From contig NZ_FTMA01000001.1 of NCBI RefSeq assembly GCF_900155985.1, positions 1,426,001 to 1,490,000 on the forward strand: DNA of 64,000 bases, written 5' to 3'. Within the stretch, counting starts at the first letter, position 1. Every line of letters begins with the position of its first letter. Shown piece after piece: positions 19,199-29,652 of the stretch. The position numbers and the translations under genes were made by a program. The notes beneath the pieces are model-generated. The model was not told the DNA's origin, ran no database searches, and saw nothing but the letters and a program-made list of their open reading frames with translations. The DNA comes from Maribacter ulvicola. GTDB lineage: Bacteria > Bacteroidota > Bacteroidia > Flavobacteriales > Flavobacteriaceae.

Positions 19199-20191
19199 AT
19201 GGCATTATTTAATTTTCAGAAACCCGATAAAGTAATAATGATCGATTCCTCTGATTTCGAAGGGAAGTTCGAATTTCGCCCTTTGGAACCTGGTTATGGA
19301 TTAACTGTTGGGAATGCATTAAGAAGAGTATTGCTTTCTTCTTTAGAAGGTCATGCAATAACTTCGGTTAGGATTGATAAAGTAGAGCATGAATTTTCTA
19401 CTATACCTGGCGTTGTTGAAGATGTAACAGAGATTATATTAAACTTGAAACAAGTACGTTTCAAAAAGCAAATAGAAGATTCTGAAGCGGAAGTTGTTTC
19501 AATTTCTGTAAGTGGTAAGAATCAGTTGACTGCTGGTGATTTTCAAAAGTTTATTTCTGGATATCAAGTTTTGAATCCAGATTTAGTTCTTTGTAATATG
19601 GATGCTAAAGTTAGCATCAATATGGAGATAACTATTGAAAAAGGTAGGGGTTATGTTCCTGCAGAGGAAAATAGAAAATCTGGTGCGCCATTAGGTACAA
19701 TAGCTGTTGATTCTATTTTTACACCTATTAAGAATGTAAAATATAGTATTGAAAACTTTCGTGTAGAGCAAAAAACTGATTATGAAAAATTAGTTTTTGA
19801 AATATCTTCAGATGGTTCAATCCATCCAAAAGATGCTTTGACTGAAGCAGCAAAAGTTCTTATTCATCACTTTATGTTATTCTCTGATGAGCGTATAACA
19901 CTAGAAGCTGATGAGATTGCTCAAACAGAGACTTATGATGAAGAGTCTTTACATATGAGACAATTATTGAAAACTAAATTAGTTGATATGGACCTTTCTG
20001 TTCGTGCACTAAACTGTTTAAAAGCTGCTGAAGTGGATACTTTAGGAGATTTGGTTTCTTTCAATAAGAACGATTTAATGAAGTTTAGAAACTTTGGTAA
20101 AAAATCTTTAACTGAACTTGAAGAACTTGTAATTAACAAAGGATTAAGTTTTGGTATGGATTTATCAAAATACAAATTAGATAAAGATTAA
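19199..20191 (+). CDS. rpoA: RNA polymerase alpha subunit
   Basis: The 330 residues form the assembly scaffold of RNA polymerase. The N-terminal dimerisation domain contains [20 protein letters not shown], and the C-terminal DNA-binding domain is at about residues 255-320 ([20 protein letters not shown], then [16 protein letters not shown]). It lies between rpsD and rplQ, the standard alpha-operon order. The 59-base gap to rplQ is foldable. Confidence 0.99.
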   Translation: MALFNFQKPDKVIMIDSSDFEGKFEFRPLEPGYGLTVGNALRRVLLSSLEGHAITSVRIDKVEHEFSTIPGVVEDVTEIILNLKQVRFKKQIEDSEAEVVSISVSGKNQLTAGDFQKFISGYQVLNPDLVLCNMDAKVSINMEITIEKGRGYVPAEENRKSGAPLGTIAVDSIFTPIKNVKYSIENFRVEQKTDYEKLVFEISSDGSIHPKDALTEAAKVLIHHFMLFSDERITLEADEIAQTETYDEESLHMRQLLKTKLVDMDLSVRALNCLKAAEVDTLGDLVSFNKNDLMKFRNFGKKSLTELEELVINKGLSFGMDLSKYKLDKD

Positions 20192-20202
20192 ATAATCATA
20201 TT

Positions 20203-20233
20203 TTGCTCCTCGTTCTAACGAGTTTGGTAGCAA
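20203..20233 (+). promoter_or_regulatory. Possible leader hairpin before rplQ
   Basis: In the 59-base rpoA-rplQ gap, TTGCT (20203-20207) can pair with AGCAA (20229-20233), enclosing CTCG-TT (20209-20214) with AA-CGAG (20217-20222). It is a compact two-step hairpin with an asymmetric internal loop and no T-run, so it is not a terminator. A role in L17 control or RNA processing is possible but unproven. Confidence 0.3.
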
Positions 20234-20250
20234 GATGATAAAATTAAAAT

Positions 20251-20784
20251 ATGAGACACGGTAAAAAAATTAATCATTTAGGTAGAAAGACTGCCCATAG
20301 AAAAGCAATGTTAGCAAACATGGCTTGTTCTTTGATTGAGCACAAAAGAATCAATACAACAGTTGCAAAAGCTAAAGCTTTAAAGCAATTTATTGAGCCT
20401 TTGATTACGAAATCAAAAGCAGAAAATAATGTTAGTGCTGAAAAAGGTACTCATAACAGACGTATTGTTTTTAAAAACCTTCGTGATAAATATGCTGTAA
20501 CAGAATTGTTTAGTGTTGTATCTGAAAAAGTTGCAGATAGACCAGGTGGTTATACTAGAATTATCAAATTAGGTAATCGTTTAGGTGATAATGCTGATAT
20601 GGCAATGATAGAATTGGTTGATTTCAACGAATTGTACAATGCTGGGAAGCCTAAGAAAAAATCTACGAGAAGAAGTAGAAGGTCAGGTGGTGGTGATGCA
20701 ACTGCAGTTTCTGCTGAGAAAGAAACTAAAGTTGAAGAGGCTCAACCAGAAACAGAAGCTAAGATTGATGATTCTAAGGAATAA
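20251..20784 (+). CDS. rplQ: 50S ribosomal protein L17 with extended C terminus
   Basis: The first 120 or so residues are a normal L17 ([20 protein letters not shown], later [20 protein letters not shown]). They are followed by about 55 extra residues. The first part is basic and serine rich ([16 protein letters not shown]), the second acidic ([20 protein letters not shown]). Such tails occur in Bacteroidota L17, so this is a lineage feature rather than an error. A strong terminator follows and closes the whole ribosomal cluster. Confidence 0.98.
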   Translation: MRHGKKINHLGRKTAHRKAMLANMACSLIEHKRINTTVAKAKALKQFIEPLITKSKAENNVSAEKGTHNRRIVFKNLRDKYAVTELFSVVSEKVADRPGGYTRIIKLGNRLGDNADMAMIELVDFNELYNAGKPKKKSTRRSRRSGGGDATAVSAEKETKVEEAQPETEAKIDDSKE

Positions 20785-20808
20785 CATTGTCAATAAATAT
20801 TAATAATG

Positions 20809-20843
20809 AAAAAGGATAAGCTTTGTAGCTTATCCTTTTTTTT
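20809..20843 (+). terminator. Intrinsic terminator after rplQ
   Basis: AAAAAGGATAAGC (20809-20821) pairs with GCTTATCCTT and following T residues (20828-20843) around a 6-base loop, with a run of eight T residues. It ends the ribosomal cluster. The upstream ATG of the carA frame (20844) lies directly after its T-run and is therefore an unlikely start. Confidence 0.92.
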
Positions 20844-20879
20844 ATGTTTTTTTGTGAACGAATAAATTATAAGACTAAA

Positions 20880-22007
20880 ATGAAATATCAGGCAAAGAGA
20901 AAAGCTATAATATTACTTGCAGACGGTACTATCTTTTATGGGAAATCTGTAGGGGATAAAGAAGGTACCGCCTTTGGAGAGGTATGCTTCAATACTGGGA
21001 TGACGGGTTATCAAGAGATATTTACAGATCCATCTTATTTTGGACAAATAATGGTGACCACTAATGCACATATTGGTAACTACGGTGTTAATAAAGGTGA
21101 AATTGAATCTGAATCAATAAAAATTTCTGGGTTGGTCTGTAGAAATTTTAGTTATGAGTATTCTAGACCTTTGGCAGATGATAGTTTGCAAGGGTTTTTA
21201 GATAAGAATGATTTGTTTGCAATTTCTGATGTGGATACACGTGCCTTGGTAAGTTATATTAGGGATAATGGAGCAATGAATGCTGTAATTTCTACGGATA
21301 TTGAAGATATTGAGGGGTTAAAAAAGAAACTAAGTGAAGTGCCAAGCATGAAAGGGTTAGAGCTGGCATCAAAAGTGTCTACAAATGAACCATATTTTGC
21401 TGGAGATAAAACTGCTACTTATAAAATAGCAGCACTTGATATTGGTATAAAAAAGAATATTTTAAGAAATTTGGTAAAACGTGGAGCATACGTAAAAGTC
21501 TTTCCTTATAACAGTAGTTTTGAGGAAATGTCTTCTTGGGAGCCTGATGCATTCTTTATATCAAATGGTCCAGGTGATCCAGAACCATTGATTGATGCCA
21601 TTTCTGCGGTTAAGAAAATGATACGAACAGATAAGCCTCTTTTTGGAATTTGCTTAGGACATCAAGTTTTAGCATTGGCTAACGGTGTATCAACCTATAA
21701 AATGCATAACGGTCATAGAGGTATAAATCATCCTGTATTAAATTTAATAACGGGTAAAGGAGAAATTACCTCTCAAAACCATGGTTTTGCTATTAATAGG
21801 GAAGAAGCAGAGGCTAATAGTACCTTAGAGATTACGCATACACATCTTAATGATAAGACCGTAGCTGGTATTCGTATGAAAGATAAAAATGTGTTTTCTG
21901 TACAATATCATCCAGAAGCAAGTCCTGGTCCACATGATGCAGATTATCTTTTTGATGATTTTTTCAATTTAATTGAAAAAAGTTCGAAACTTAACGAAAT
22001 AGTTTAA
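20880..22007 (+). CDS. carA: Carbamoyl-phosphate synthase small subunit
   Basis: This is the glutaminase subunit that releases ammonia from glutamine for carbamoyl phosphate synthesis, feeding arginine and pyrimidines. The class I glutamine amidotransferase domain shows the nucleophile in FGICLGHQVLALA, with His and Glu in YHPEASPGPHDADY. I start at MKYQAKRKAIILLADG (20880, 375 residues), because the earlier ATG abuts the terminator T-run and its 12 residues are not family-like. The large subunit carB is not in the window. eno follows after 104 bases, an order often seen in Flavobacteriaceae. Confidence 0.96.
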   Translation: MKYQAKRKAIILLADGTIFYGKSVGDKEGTAFGEVCFNTGMTGYQEIFTDPSYFGQIMVTTNAHIGNYGVNKGEIESESIKISGLVCRNFSYEYSRPLADDSLQGFLDKNDLFAISDVDTRALVSYIRDNGAMNAVISTDIEDIEGLKKKLSEVPSMKGLELASKVSTNEPYFAGDKTATYKIAALDIGIKKNILRNLVKRGAYVKVFPYNSSFEEMSSWEPDAFFISNGPGDPEPLIDAISAVKKMIRTDKPLFGICLGHQVLALANGVSTYKMHNGHRGINHPVLNLITGKGEITSQNHGFAINREEAEANSTLEITHTHLNDKTVAGIRMKDKNVFSVQYHPEASPGPHDADYLFDDFFNLIEKSSKLNEIV

Positions 22008-22099
22008 ATAAACATTATTTAATATGGAAATGTAGGTATTGAAAGAGGTAGTTAAAAGCCTGCTTTTGTATCTTTACTTTTTAAACAAACAACTAATAA

Positions 22100-23404
<1,305 letters not shown>

Positions 23405-23426
23405 TTCTTAACTAGAATAATTGATT

Positions 23427-23458
23427 AAGCCTTTCTTTCAAGAAAGGCTTTTTTTTTT
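23427..23458 (+). terminator. Intrinsic terminator after eno
   Basis: AAGCCTTTCTT (23427-23437) is a perfect inverted repeat of AAGAAAGGCTT (23440-23450). A run of ten T residues begins within the right arm (23449-23458). Confidence 0.92.
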
Positions 23459-23523
23459 GGCACACTTCAAAACTTTAACTATCTTTTAGGAATAAACCAA
23501 CACTAAATTCTCGTTGTTAGCAT

Positions 23524-25059
23524 ATGAATAATTTCCTTTTTGTTTCCGCAGAGAATGACGCCATTCCTGATTGTAAAGCTGGTGGCATGGGTGACGTGGT
23601 CAGAGACGTACCTAGAGAGATATCGAAACGAGAAGATAGAGTGCACGTCATTGTGCCTTCGTATAATAGACTTCATAAAAACGGAATCTTTAAAACCAAA
23701 CTTGAATTTAGCCTTAGAGGTATACCATATACAGCAGAATTATATGAAGTGATACCTAAGAGAGTTGATAAGAACATAACCCATTATGTAATTCATCATC
23801 CGGAAATTACCGAAGGAGGTATAGCGCATATTTATCACGATGACCCTACAGAACCATTTTATAATGATTTTGTAAAATTTATTATTTTTTGCACGGCTAC
23901 AGCAGAGGCTATTAAGGTTGGTGCTTTTGGCGATTTAGATATTGTGCATATGCATGATTGGCACTCAGCAGCGCTGTTATTCATTAAAACATATCATCCA
24001 AGTTATCAAGATTTGAAAAAGATGCGCTACGTGTATACTATTCATAATCTGGCCATACAGGGCATTCGACCTTTCTATAATAACTATGCTTCTGTCAATC
24101 ATTGGTTTCCAGAAATACAATTGGATCACAACGCTTTAATGGACTCTCGATATCAAGACTGTATTAATTTAATGGCTGTAGGTATTAGATTTGCAGATGC
24201 AGTTCATACGGTTTCTCCATCTTACAAAGAAGATGTCCTTTTACCTAGTAGAAGACCAGAGTTTATAGGAGGAGAAAGTTTAGAAGAAGACCTCATTAGG
24301 GCAAATAATGAAGGTAGGCTTTTCGGTATTTTAAATGCCAGTAACTATGGCAATGTGAGAGAGGCGGAAAAAGGATATTTATATAGGAATACCGTTAAAG
24401 CTATTTTTAGATGGCTTCAAGAAAATTCAAAGAAGTATAAGGCTGATTTTCTTGCCCATACAGGTGAGAAGATTATGCAGTTTGTAGGTAACAGACCAAA
24501 ATTTATAGTGTCTAGTGTAGCTAGGCTAACAGAACAGAAATTCTATTTCCTAAAACGATCTCCTGAAGCTTTTGAAGAAATGTTGGCTAGATTAAATGAG
24601 ATAGACGGTATATTTATTCTATTAGGAACCGGAGATCCTGATTATGAGGAATTTTTTCGTCATATGAGCTATCATCATAAAAACTTTGTGTTCACTAACG
24701 GGCAATCAGAAGATCTGATAGATTCTATGTATTTAGAAACAGATTTGTATTTTATGCCTAGCTTATTTGAGCCGTGTGGTATTAGTCAAATGTTGGCTAT
24801 GAGAAATGGTAATCCATGTTTGGTTCATCATACAGGAGGTTTAAAAGATACTGTTAAACATTTGAAAACTGGTTTTGCTTTTAGTGGAGATACTTATGAT
24901 GAACAAATAAAAAATATGGTCAAAAGTTTTGATGAAGCTTTGACAATTTGGGAAACGGATAAACCTACTTGGAAAAAGATAAAGGCAAATGCAAAAAAGG
25001 CTCGTTTTACTTGGGAAAAATCTCTAGACGCGTATTATGAGTCATTATATCTGTTGTAA
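23524..25059 (+). CDS. Glycogen/starch synthase, GT5 family
   Basis: This ADP-glucose type glucosyltransferase has 511 residues. The N-terminal GT5 domain has the substrate loop DCKAGGMGDVVRDVPREI, a variant of the family's KxGGLxD motif with the lysine kept. The C-terminal GT-B half has the family block EPCGISQMLAMRNGNPC, then HHTGGLKDTV. It probably elongates glycogen. No branching enzyme or pyrophosphorylase is nearby, so the pathway role rests on the family alone. It lies between the eno terminator and citrate synthase, all on the plus strand. Confidence 0.85.
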   Translation: MNNFLFVSAENDAIPDCKAGGMGDVVRDVPREISKREDRVHVIVPSYNRLHKNGIFKTKLEFSLRGIPYTAELYEVIPKRVDKNITHYVIHHPEITEGGIAHIYHDDPTEPFYNDFVKFIIFCTATAEAIKVGAFGDLDIVHMHDWHSAALLFIKTYHPSYQDLKKMRYVYTIHNLAIQGIRPFYNNYASVNHWFPEIQLDHNALMDSRYQDCINLMAVGIRFADAVHTVSPSYKEDVLLPSRRPEFIGGESLEEDLIRANNEGRLFGILNASNYGNVREAEKGYLYRNTVKAIFRWLQENSKKYKADFLAHTGEKIMQFVGNRPKFIVSSVARLTEQKFYFLKRSPEAFEEMLARLNEIDGIFILLGTGDPDYEEFFRHMSYHHKNFVFTNGQSEDLIDSMYLETDLYFMPSLFEPCGISQMLAMRNGNPCLVHHTGGLKDTVKHLKTGFAFSGDTYDEQIKNMVKSFDEALTIWETDKPTWKKIKANAKKARFTWEKSLDAYYESLYLL

Positions 25060-25173
25060 TGAGCCTATTTCATGGTACTTATTGTTAATTTTACCCCAAA
25101 CAGATTTTTGAAATTGTTAAAACAATACTGTTTTGTTAACTTTACGAGAAGTATTTAAAACGTAAACATAAAA

Positions 25174-26460
25174 ATGTCAGATAAAGCTATTTTAGAATAT
25201 AATGGTGAAAAATATGAGTTTCCTGTAATTAAGGGAACCGAAAATGAACTTGCAATCGATATCAAATCTTTGCGTTCAGTTACCAAAGGGATAATTACTA
25301 TTGATCCAGGTTTTAAGAACACAGGCTCATGTGAGAGTGCTATTACTTTTTTAGATGGCGAGAAAGGTATTTTACGTTATAGAGGTTATTCAATAGAAGA
25401 GTTAGCAGAGAAAGCAGATTTCTTAGAAGTAGCTTATGCATTGATATTTGGAGACTTACCGAACGAAGAACAGTTAGCAAAGTTCCATAAAGATATAAAA
25501 GATGAATCTCATGTAGATGAGGAGATGAAAAAGATTTTGGACGGATTTCCAAAGTCAGCACACCCAATGGGCGTATTGTCTTCTTTGACCAGTGCGTTGA
25601 TCGCTTTTAACCCCTCAACTGTCGATGTTGGTTCAGAAGAAGCAATGTACAAAGCAATTGTGCGTATTTTAGCTAAATTTCCAGTGCTTGTTGCTTGGAC
25701 GTTAAGAAAAAAGAAAGGTCTTCCGTTAGATTATGGTGATGATAATTTGGGGTATGTAGAGAATATTCATAAAATGATGTTCAAACGTCCTAATCAAGAT
25801 TATAAAAAGAACAAAGTTGTTATTGAGGCGCTAGATAAATTATTGATTCTACACGCTGATCATGAGCAAAATTGTTCTACCAGTACTGTTCGTATAGTAG
25901 GATCTTCTCATGCTGGATTATTTGCATCTTTATCTGCGGGTATTTCTGCACTTTGGGGACCACTACATGGTGGTGCTAACCAAGCCGTATTAGAAATGCT
26001 TGAAGCCATTGAAGCGGATGGTGGAGATACTAAAAAATACATGGCAAAAGCTAAAGACAAGTCAGATCCTTTTAGATTAATGGGCTTCGGACATAGAGTT
26101 TATAAAAACTTTGATCCACGTGCCAAGATTATCAAAGTAGCTGCTGATGAAGTACTGGCAGATTTAGGTATAGACGATCCTATTTTGGAAATTGCAAAGG
26201 GACTAGAGAAAGAAGCACTAGAGGATCCTTACTTTGTGGATAGAAAATTATATCCTAATGTAGATTTCTATTCTGGTATTATTTATAGAGCTTTAGGTAT
26301 ACCTACAGAAATGTTTACAGTAATGTTTGCTTTAGGAAGATTACCTGGGTGGATAGCACAATGGAGAGAAATGAGATTAAATGGAGAGCCAATTGGTAGA
26401 CCTAGACAGGTTTATGTTGGTGAAAATTTAAGGTCTTTTGTCGAACTGGACAAAAGGTAG
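25174..26460 (+). CDS. gltA: Citrate synthase
   Basis: This enzyme condenses oxaloacetate with acetyl-CoA to open the TCA cycle. The 428 residues are the type II size. Active-site segments are GPLHGGANQAVLEML and GFGHRVYKNFDPRAK, with the C-terminal RPRQVYVGENLRSFV. A weak promoter may lie upstream (TTG at 25114-25116, 20 bases, TAACTTTA at 25137-25144). A strong terminator follows. Confidence 0.98.
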   Translation: MSDKAILEYNGEKYEFPVIKGTENELAIDIKSLRSVTKGIITIDPGFKNTGSCESAITFLDGEKGILRYRGYSIEELAEKADFLEVAYALIFGDLPNEEQLAKFHKDIKDESHVDEEMKKILDGFPKSAHPMGVLSSLTSALIAFNPSTVDVGSEEAMYKAIVRILAKFPVLVAWTLRKKKGLPLDYGDDNLGYVENIHKMMFKRPNQDYKKNKVVIEALDKLLILHADHEQNCSTSTVRIVGSSHAGLFASLSAGISALWGPLHGGANQAVLEMLEAIEADGGDTKKYMAKAKDKSDPFRLMGFGHRVYKNFDPRAKIIKVAADEVLADLGIDDPILEIAKGLEKEALEDPYFVDRKLYPNVDFYSGIIYRALGIPTEMFTVMFALGRLPGWIAQWREMRLNGEPIGRPRQVYVGENLRSFVELDKR

Positions 26461-26483
26461 ATTGCTACCATTAATAAAAAAAC

Positions 26484-26520
26484 AAAAAAGCTCTTTTAAT
26501 TTTAAAGGAGCTTTTTTTTT
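26484..26520 (+). terminator. Intrinsic terminator after citrate synthase
   Basis: AAAAAAGCTCTTTTAA (26484-26499) pairs with TTAAAGGAGCTTTTTT (26502 on), with a single G-T wobble and nine T residues at the end. The A-rich left flank means it could also act in reverse. Confidence 0.92.
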
Positions 26521-26555
26521 GTGCCAAATTTAAATGCAGATTTTAAAACATACAT

Positions 26556-27470
26556 ATGTTACAATTAAATGTTAATGATGAAATTTCACCTTTAAAAGCA
26601 GTTGTTTTGGGTATAGCCAAAAGTTCTGGGCCAACACCTACGCTAGAAGAGGCTTATGATCCCAAATCAAAGGAACATATTAAAGCTGGTACATACCCTA
26701 CCGAAGCTGATATGATTGCTGAAATGGAGGCTTTTAGGAAAGTCTTTGAAAAGTATAATGTTAAAGTTTTCAGACCCGAAGTTCTTGAAGATTGTAATCA
26801 GATTTTTACTAGGGATATTGCTTTTGTAATTGAAGATAAATTGATCAAAGCCAATATATTGCCTGATCGTGAGAAAGAAGTGGAAGCAATTTTGCATGTG
26901 TTGGATAAAATAGATGATGGTAACATTCTAACTCCGCCTGAAGATGTTCATGTAGAAGGTGGTGATGTGATGCCTTGGAACGATTATATTTTTGTAGGCA
27001 CATATTCCGCAGCAGATTACCCAACATATATTACGGCAAGAACTAACAAAGCTGCTGTTGAATATTTAACAAAACAATTTCCACAAAAAACCATTAAGTC
27101 TTTTGAGTTACGCAAGTCTAACACTGTGGCTCAGGACAATGCCTTACATTTAGATTGCTGTTTTCAACCTTTAGGAAAAGGAAAAGCAATCATACATAAA
27201 AACGGATTTTTAGTAGCCGAAGAATACCAATGGTTGGTAGATTTTTTCGGGAAGGAAAATGTTTTCGAAATTGATGCGCAAGAAATGTATCACATGTACA
27301 GTAATGTTTTTTCCATTTCACCAGATGTAGTAGTTTCTGAAAAAAGCTTTACACGTTTAAATAATTGGTTGCGAGAACAAGGGTTTACGGTAGAAGAAAT
27401 TCCGTATGCTGAAATATCAAAACAAGAAGGTTTACTGCGCTGTAGTACGTTACCCTTGATCAGGGCATAA
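26556..27470 (+). CDS. Amidinotransferase / arginine deiminase-fold enzyme
   Basis: This 304-residue protein of the guanidino-group modifying (pentein) fold includes arginine deiminases, amidinotransferases and dimethylarginine hydrolases. The early acidic pair is in CNQIFTRDIAFVIED, a central Glu-Gly-Gly-Asp in VHVEGGDVMP, a His in LHLDCCFQPL, and the likely nucleophilic Cys near the end in GLLRCSTLPL. The catalytic layout looks complete, but the substrate is not certain. A second pentein (CtlX) follows 38 bases downstream, suggesting joint arginine or citrulline metabolism. Confidence 0.8.
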   Translation: MLQLNVNDEISPLKAVVLGIAKSSGPTPTLEEAYDPKSKEHIKAGTYPTEADMIAEMEAFRKVFEKYNVKVFRPEVLEDCNQIFTRDIAFVIEDKLIKANILPDREKEVEAILHVLDKIDDGNILTPPEDVHVEGGDVMPWNDYIFVGTYSAADYPTYITARTNKAAVEYLTKQFPQKTIKSFELRKSNTVAQDNALHLDCCFQPLGKGKAIIHKNGFLVAEEYQWLVDFFGKENVFEIDAQEMYHMYSNVFSISPDVVVSEKSFTRLNNWLREQGFTVEEIPYAEISKQEGLLRCSTLPLIRA

Positions 27471-27508
27471 TTTATAAATCAACTAACCACAATTTAATTA
27501 GTACCCCT

Positions 27509-28438
27509 ATGCAAATAACAAATACAATACTGATGATTCGCCCGGTGTCATTTAGAATGAATGAACAGACCGCTGTCAATAACTACTTTATGGAAGATAT
27601 TGATATGAAGAATCAAGAAATAAATCAGAAAGCTCAAGAGGAGTTCGATGCATTTGTATCCGTATTGAAAAATAAAGGAGTAAATGTTATTGTTGTTCAG
27701 GATACCAAAGAACCTGATACGCCAGATAGTATTTTTCCTAATAATTGGATTTCTTTTCACGCCAATGGTACGGTAGGTGTTTACCCAATGTTTGCAGAGA
27801 ATAGAAGAAATGAGCGTAGAGAAGATATCTTGGACGTCTTAGAAAAGAATAATTTTAAAATAAAAGATGTTATTGACTATACGTCTGCTGAAGATGAAGA
27901 ATTGTACCTAGAAGGTACAGGTAGTATTCTTATAGATAGGGTAAATAAGAAAGCCTATTGCGCTCTTTCTGAACGCGCAGCAGAAGATTTGTTTATCGAG
28001 TTTTGTGAAGATTTCGATTTCTTTCCCGTAATCTTTACGGCAAACCAATCTGTAGATGGTAAAAGGCTACCTATTTATCATACTAATGTAATGATGGCTC
28101 TGGCAGAAACTTTTGTGGTGATTTGTACAGATGCTATCGATGATAAAAAGGAAAGAAAAAATGTTTTAGACCATCTTAAAAAAGATGGGAAAGAAATAAT
28201 AGCCATTACAGAGCAACAAATGCATCATTTTGCAGGCAATATGCTTCAAGTCTTGGGTGGTGCTGATAAGAGGTATATGGTAATGAGCTCAGCGGCCTAC
28301 GGTAGTTTAACTCCAAAACAGATTGCCCAAATTGAAAATCACTGTGCTATTCTACATAGCTCATTACATACTATAGAAACTTGCGGTGGTGGTAGTGCTC
28401 GCTGTATGATGGCAGAAGTGTTTCTTCCAAAGAGCTGA
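27509..28438 (+). CDS. ctlX: Citrulline utilization hydrolase CtlX-like protein
   Basis: This 309-residue pentein-fold enzyme resembles CtlX, which supports use of citrulline as an arginine source in other bacteria. Motifs are FPNNWISFHANGTVGVYPM, the Glu-Gly pair in LYLEGTGSILID, the His in LPIYHTNVMMAL and the terminal nucleophile region ETCGGGSARCMMAEVF. It probably forms an operon with the amidinohydrolase just upstream. The family call is good. The exact reaction is inferred from relatives. Confidence 0.82.
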   Translation: MQITNTILMIRPVSFRMNEQTAVNNYFMEDIDMKNQEINQKAQEEFDAFVSVLKNKGVNVIVVQDTKEPDTPDSIFPNNWISFHANGTVGVYPMFAENRRNERREDILDVLEKNNFKIKDVIDYTSAEDEELYLEGTGSILIDRVNKKAYCALSERAAEDLFIEFCEDFDFFPVIFTANQSVDGKRLPIYHTNVMMALAETFVVICTDAIDDKKERKNVLDHLKKDGKEIIAITEQQMHHFAGNMLQVLGGADKRYMVMSSAAYGSLTPKQIAQIENHCAILHSSLHTIETCGGGSARCMMAEVFLPKS

Positions 28439-28545
28439 ATAAATAACTACCCTGTTAGGATAATATATGTTAATGGGATACCATTTTTGTGAAGTATTCG
28501 CTATCTTCAAAGAGCTTAGGTGTTTTTATACCTTTTAAAATCTCA

Positions 28546-29148
28546 ATGAAGTTACAACCAATTTATATTTTTTTAGCAATATCTGTTGTGGGCTTGCTGT
28601 TTGCATGGGCAAATACTCCTAAGATTTCAACTTATGAAATTGTAGCAAAGGAATCTCAAAATTCTAATGATGATTATGATAAGATGATGGATGTACTTAC
28701 CCATCCACGTTGTATGAATTGTCATCCTAGTGATCACATTCCTAAACAAGGTGATGATAGTCATCCCCATTATTTTGGTATGGCAAGGGGAGAAGATGAC
28801 CACGGGTTTGAGGCAACTAATTGTAATACCTGTCATCAATCTGAAAATAATTTAAATTCAGGTGTTCCCGGTGCACCGCATTGGGCTTTGGCACCTGCCT
28901 CTATGGCTTGGGAGGGATTAACAAGAGCAGAAATCGCAGAACGCCTATTGGACAAAAGTACAAATGGTAACAGAAGCCACAAAGAACTGGTAGAGCATAT
29001 GACCGAAGATGACCTGGTGCTATGGGCTTGGGAACCGGGTATTCATGCAAATGGAGAACAACGAACGTTGCCTCCGGTTTCAAAAGAAGATTTCAAGAAA
29101 GCTGTTGAAAATTGGTTTGCTAACGGAGCGGTTATCCCTTCTAAATAA
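28546..29148 (+). CDS. Small diheme c-type cytochrome
   Basis: This 200-residue protein has an N-terminal hydrophobic signal or anchor (YIFLAISVVGLLFAWA) and two heme-binding CxxCH motifs, CMNCH at residues 56-60 and CNTCH at 93-97. I choose MKLQPIYIF at 28546, because the frame's upstream GTG (28489) would put 19 unrelated residues before the signal. It lies 9 bases before an IorA-like iron-sulfur subunit and then IorB. It is the likely periplasmic electron acceptor for that molybdenum enzyme, which lacks an FAD subunit. Confidence 0.85.
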   Translation: MKLQPIYIFLAISVVGLLFAWANTPKISTYEIVAKESQNSNDDYDKMMDVLTHPRCMNCHPSDHIPKQGDDSHPHYFGMARGEDDHGFEATNCNTCHQSENNLNSGVPGAPHWALAPASMAWEGLTRAEIAERLLDKSTNGNRSHKELVEHMTEDDLVLWAWEPGIHANGEQRTLPPVSKEDFKKAVENWFANGAVIPSK

Positions 29149-29157
29149 TAAAACTAT

Positions 29158-29649
29158 ATGGAAATTTCTTTAACTGTAAACGGTGTTCTTAAAACCGTTG
29201 CTGTAACAGATGTAAACACACCCTTACTATGGATTGTTAGAGATACTTTAGGCCTAAAGGGGACCAAATTTGGTTGCGGGAAAGCGGCTTGCGGGGCATG
29301 TACGTTGCATGTAGATGGTGAAGCGGTACGCTCATGTTCCTTCCCTGTGAAATTTGCAGAAGGTAAGGAAGTGACTACAATTGAAGGTTTGGGAAATAGA
29401 GATAACCCGCATCCTGTTCAGCAAGCATGGATAGCGGAAATTGTACCACAATGTGGCTATTGTCAACCTGGTTTTATGATGGCAACCGCTGCACTTTTAA
29501 ATAAAGTGCCTAACCCTACAGATGAAGATATTGATAAGAATATTATTAATGTATGTCGGTGCGGTACGTATTACCGTATGAGAAAAGCCATACATAAAGC
29601 AGCTGATTTGCAATTAAATAGAGAAAGTAACGAATCAAAAGAATTGTAG
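29158..29649 (+). CDS. 2Fe-2S subunit of molybdenum hydroxylase (IorA-like)
   Basis: This 163-residue small subunit of the xanthine oxidase family carries two iron-sulfur clusters. The plant-type ferredoxin cluster uses Cys40, 45, 48 and 60 ([20 protein letters not shown]), and the second uses Cys99, 102, 133 and 135 ([19 protein letters not shown]). It has no signal peptide, as is usual when such a subunit is co-exported with a Tat-tagged partner. The 4-base hop to the large subunit shows a tight operon. Confidence 0.93.
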   Translation: MEISLTVNGVLKTVAVTDVNTPLLWIVRDTLGLKGTKFGCGKAACGACTLHVDGEAVRSCSFPVKFAEGKEVTTIEGLGNRDNPHPVQQAWIAEIVPQCGYCQPGFMMATAALLNKVPNPTDEDIDKNIINVCRCGTYYRMRKAIHKAADLQLNRESNESKEL

Positions 29650-29652
29650 ATC

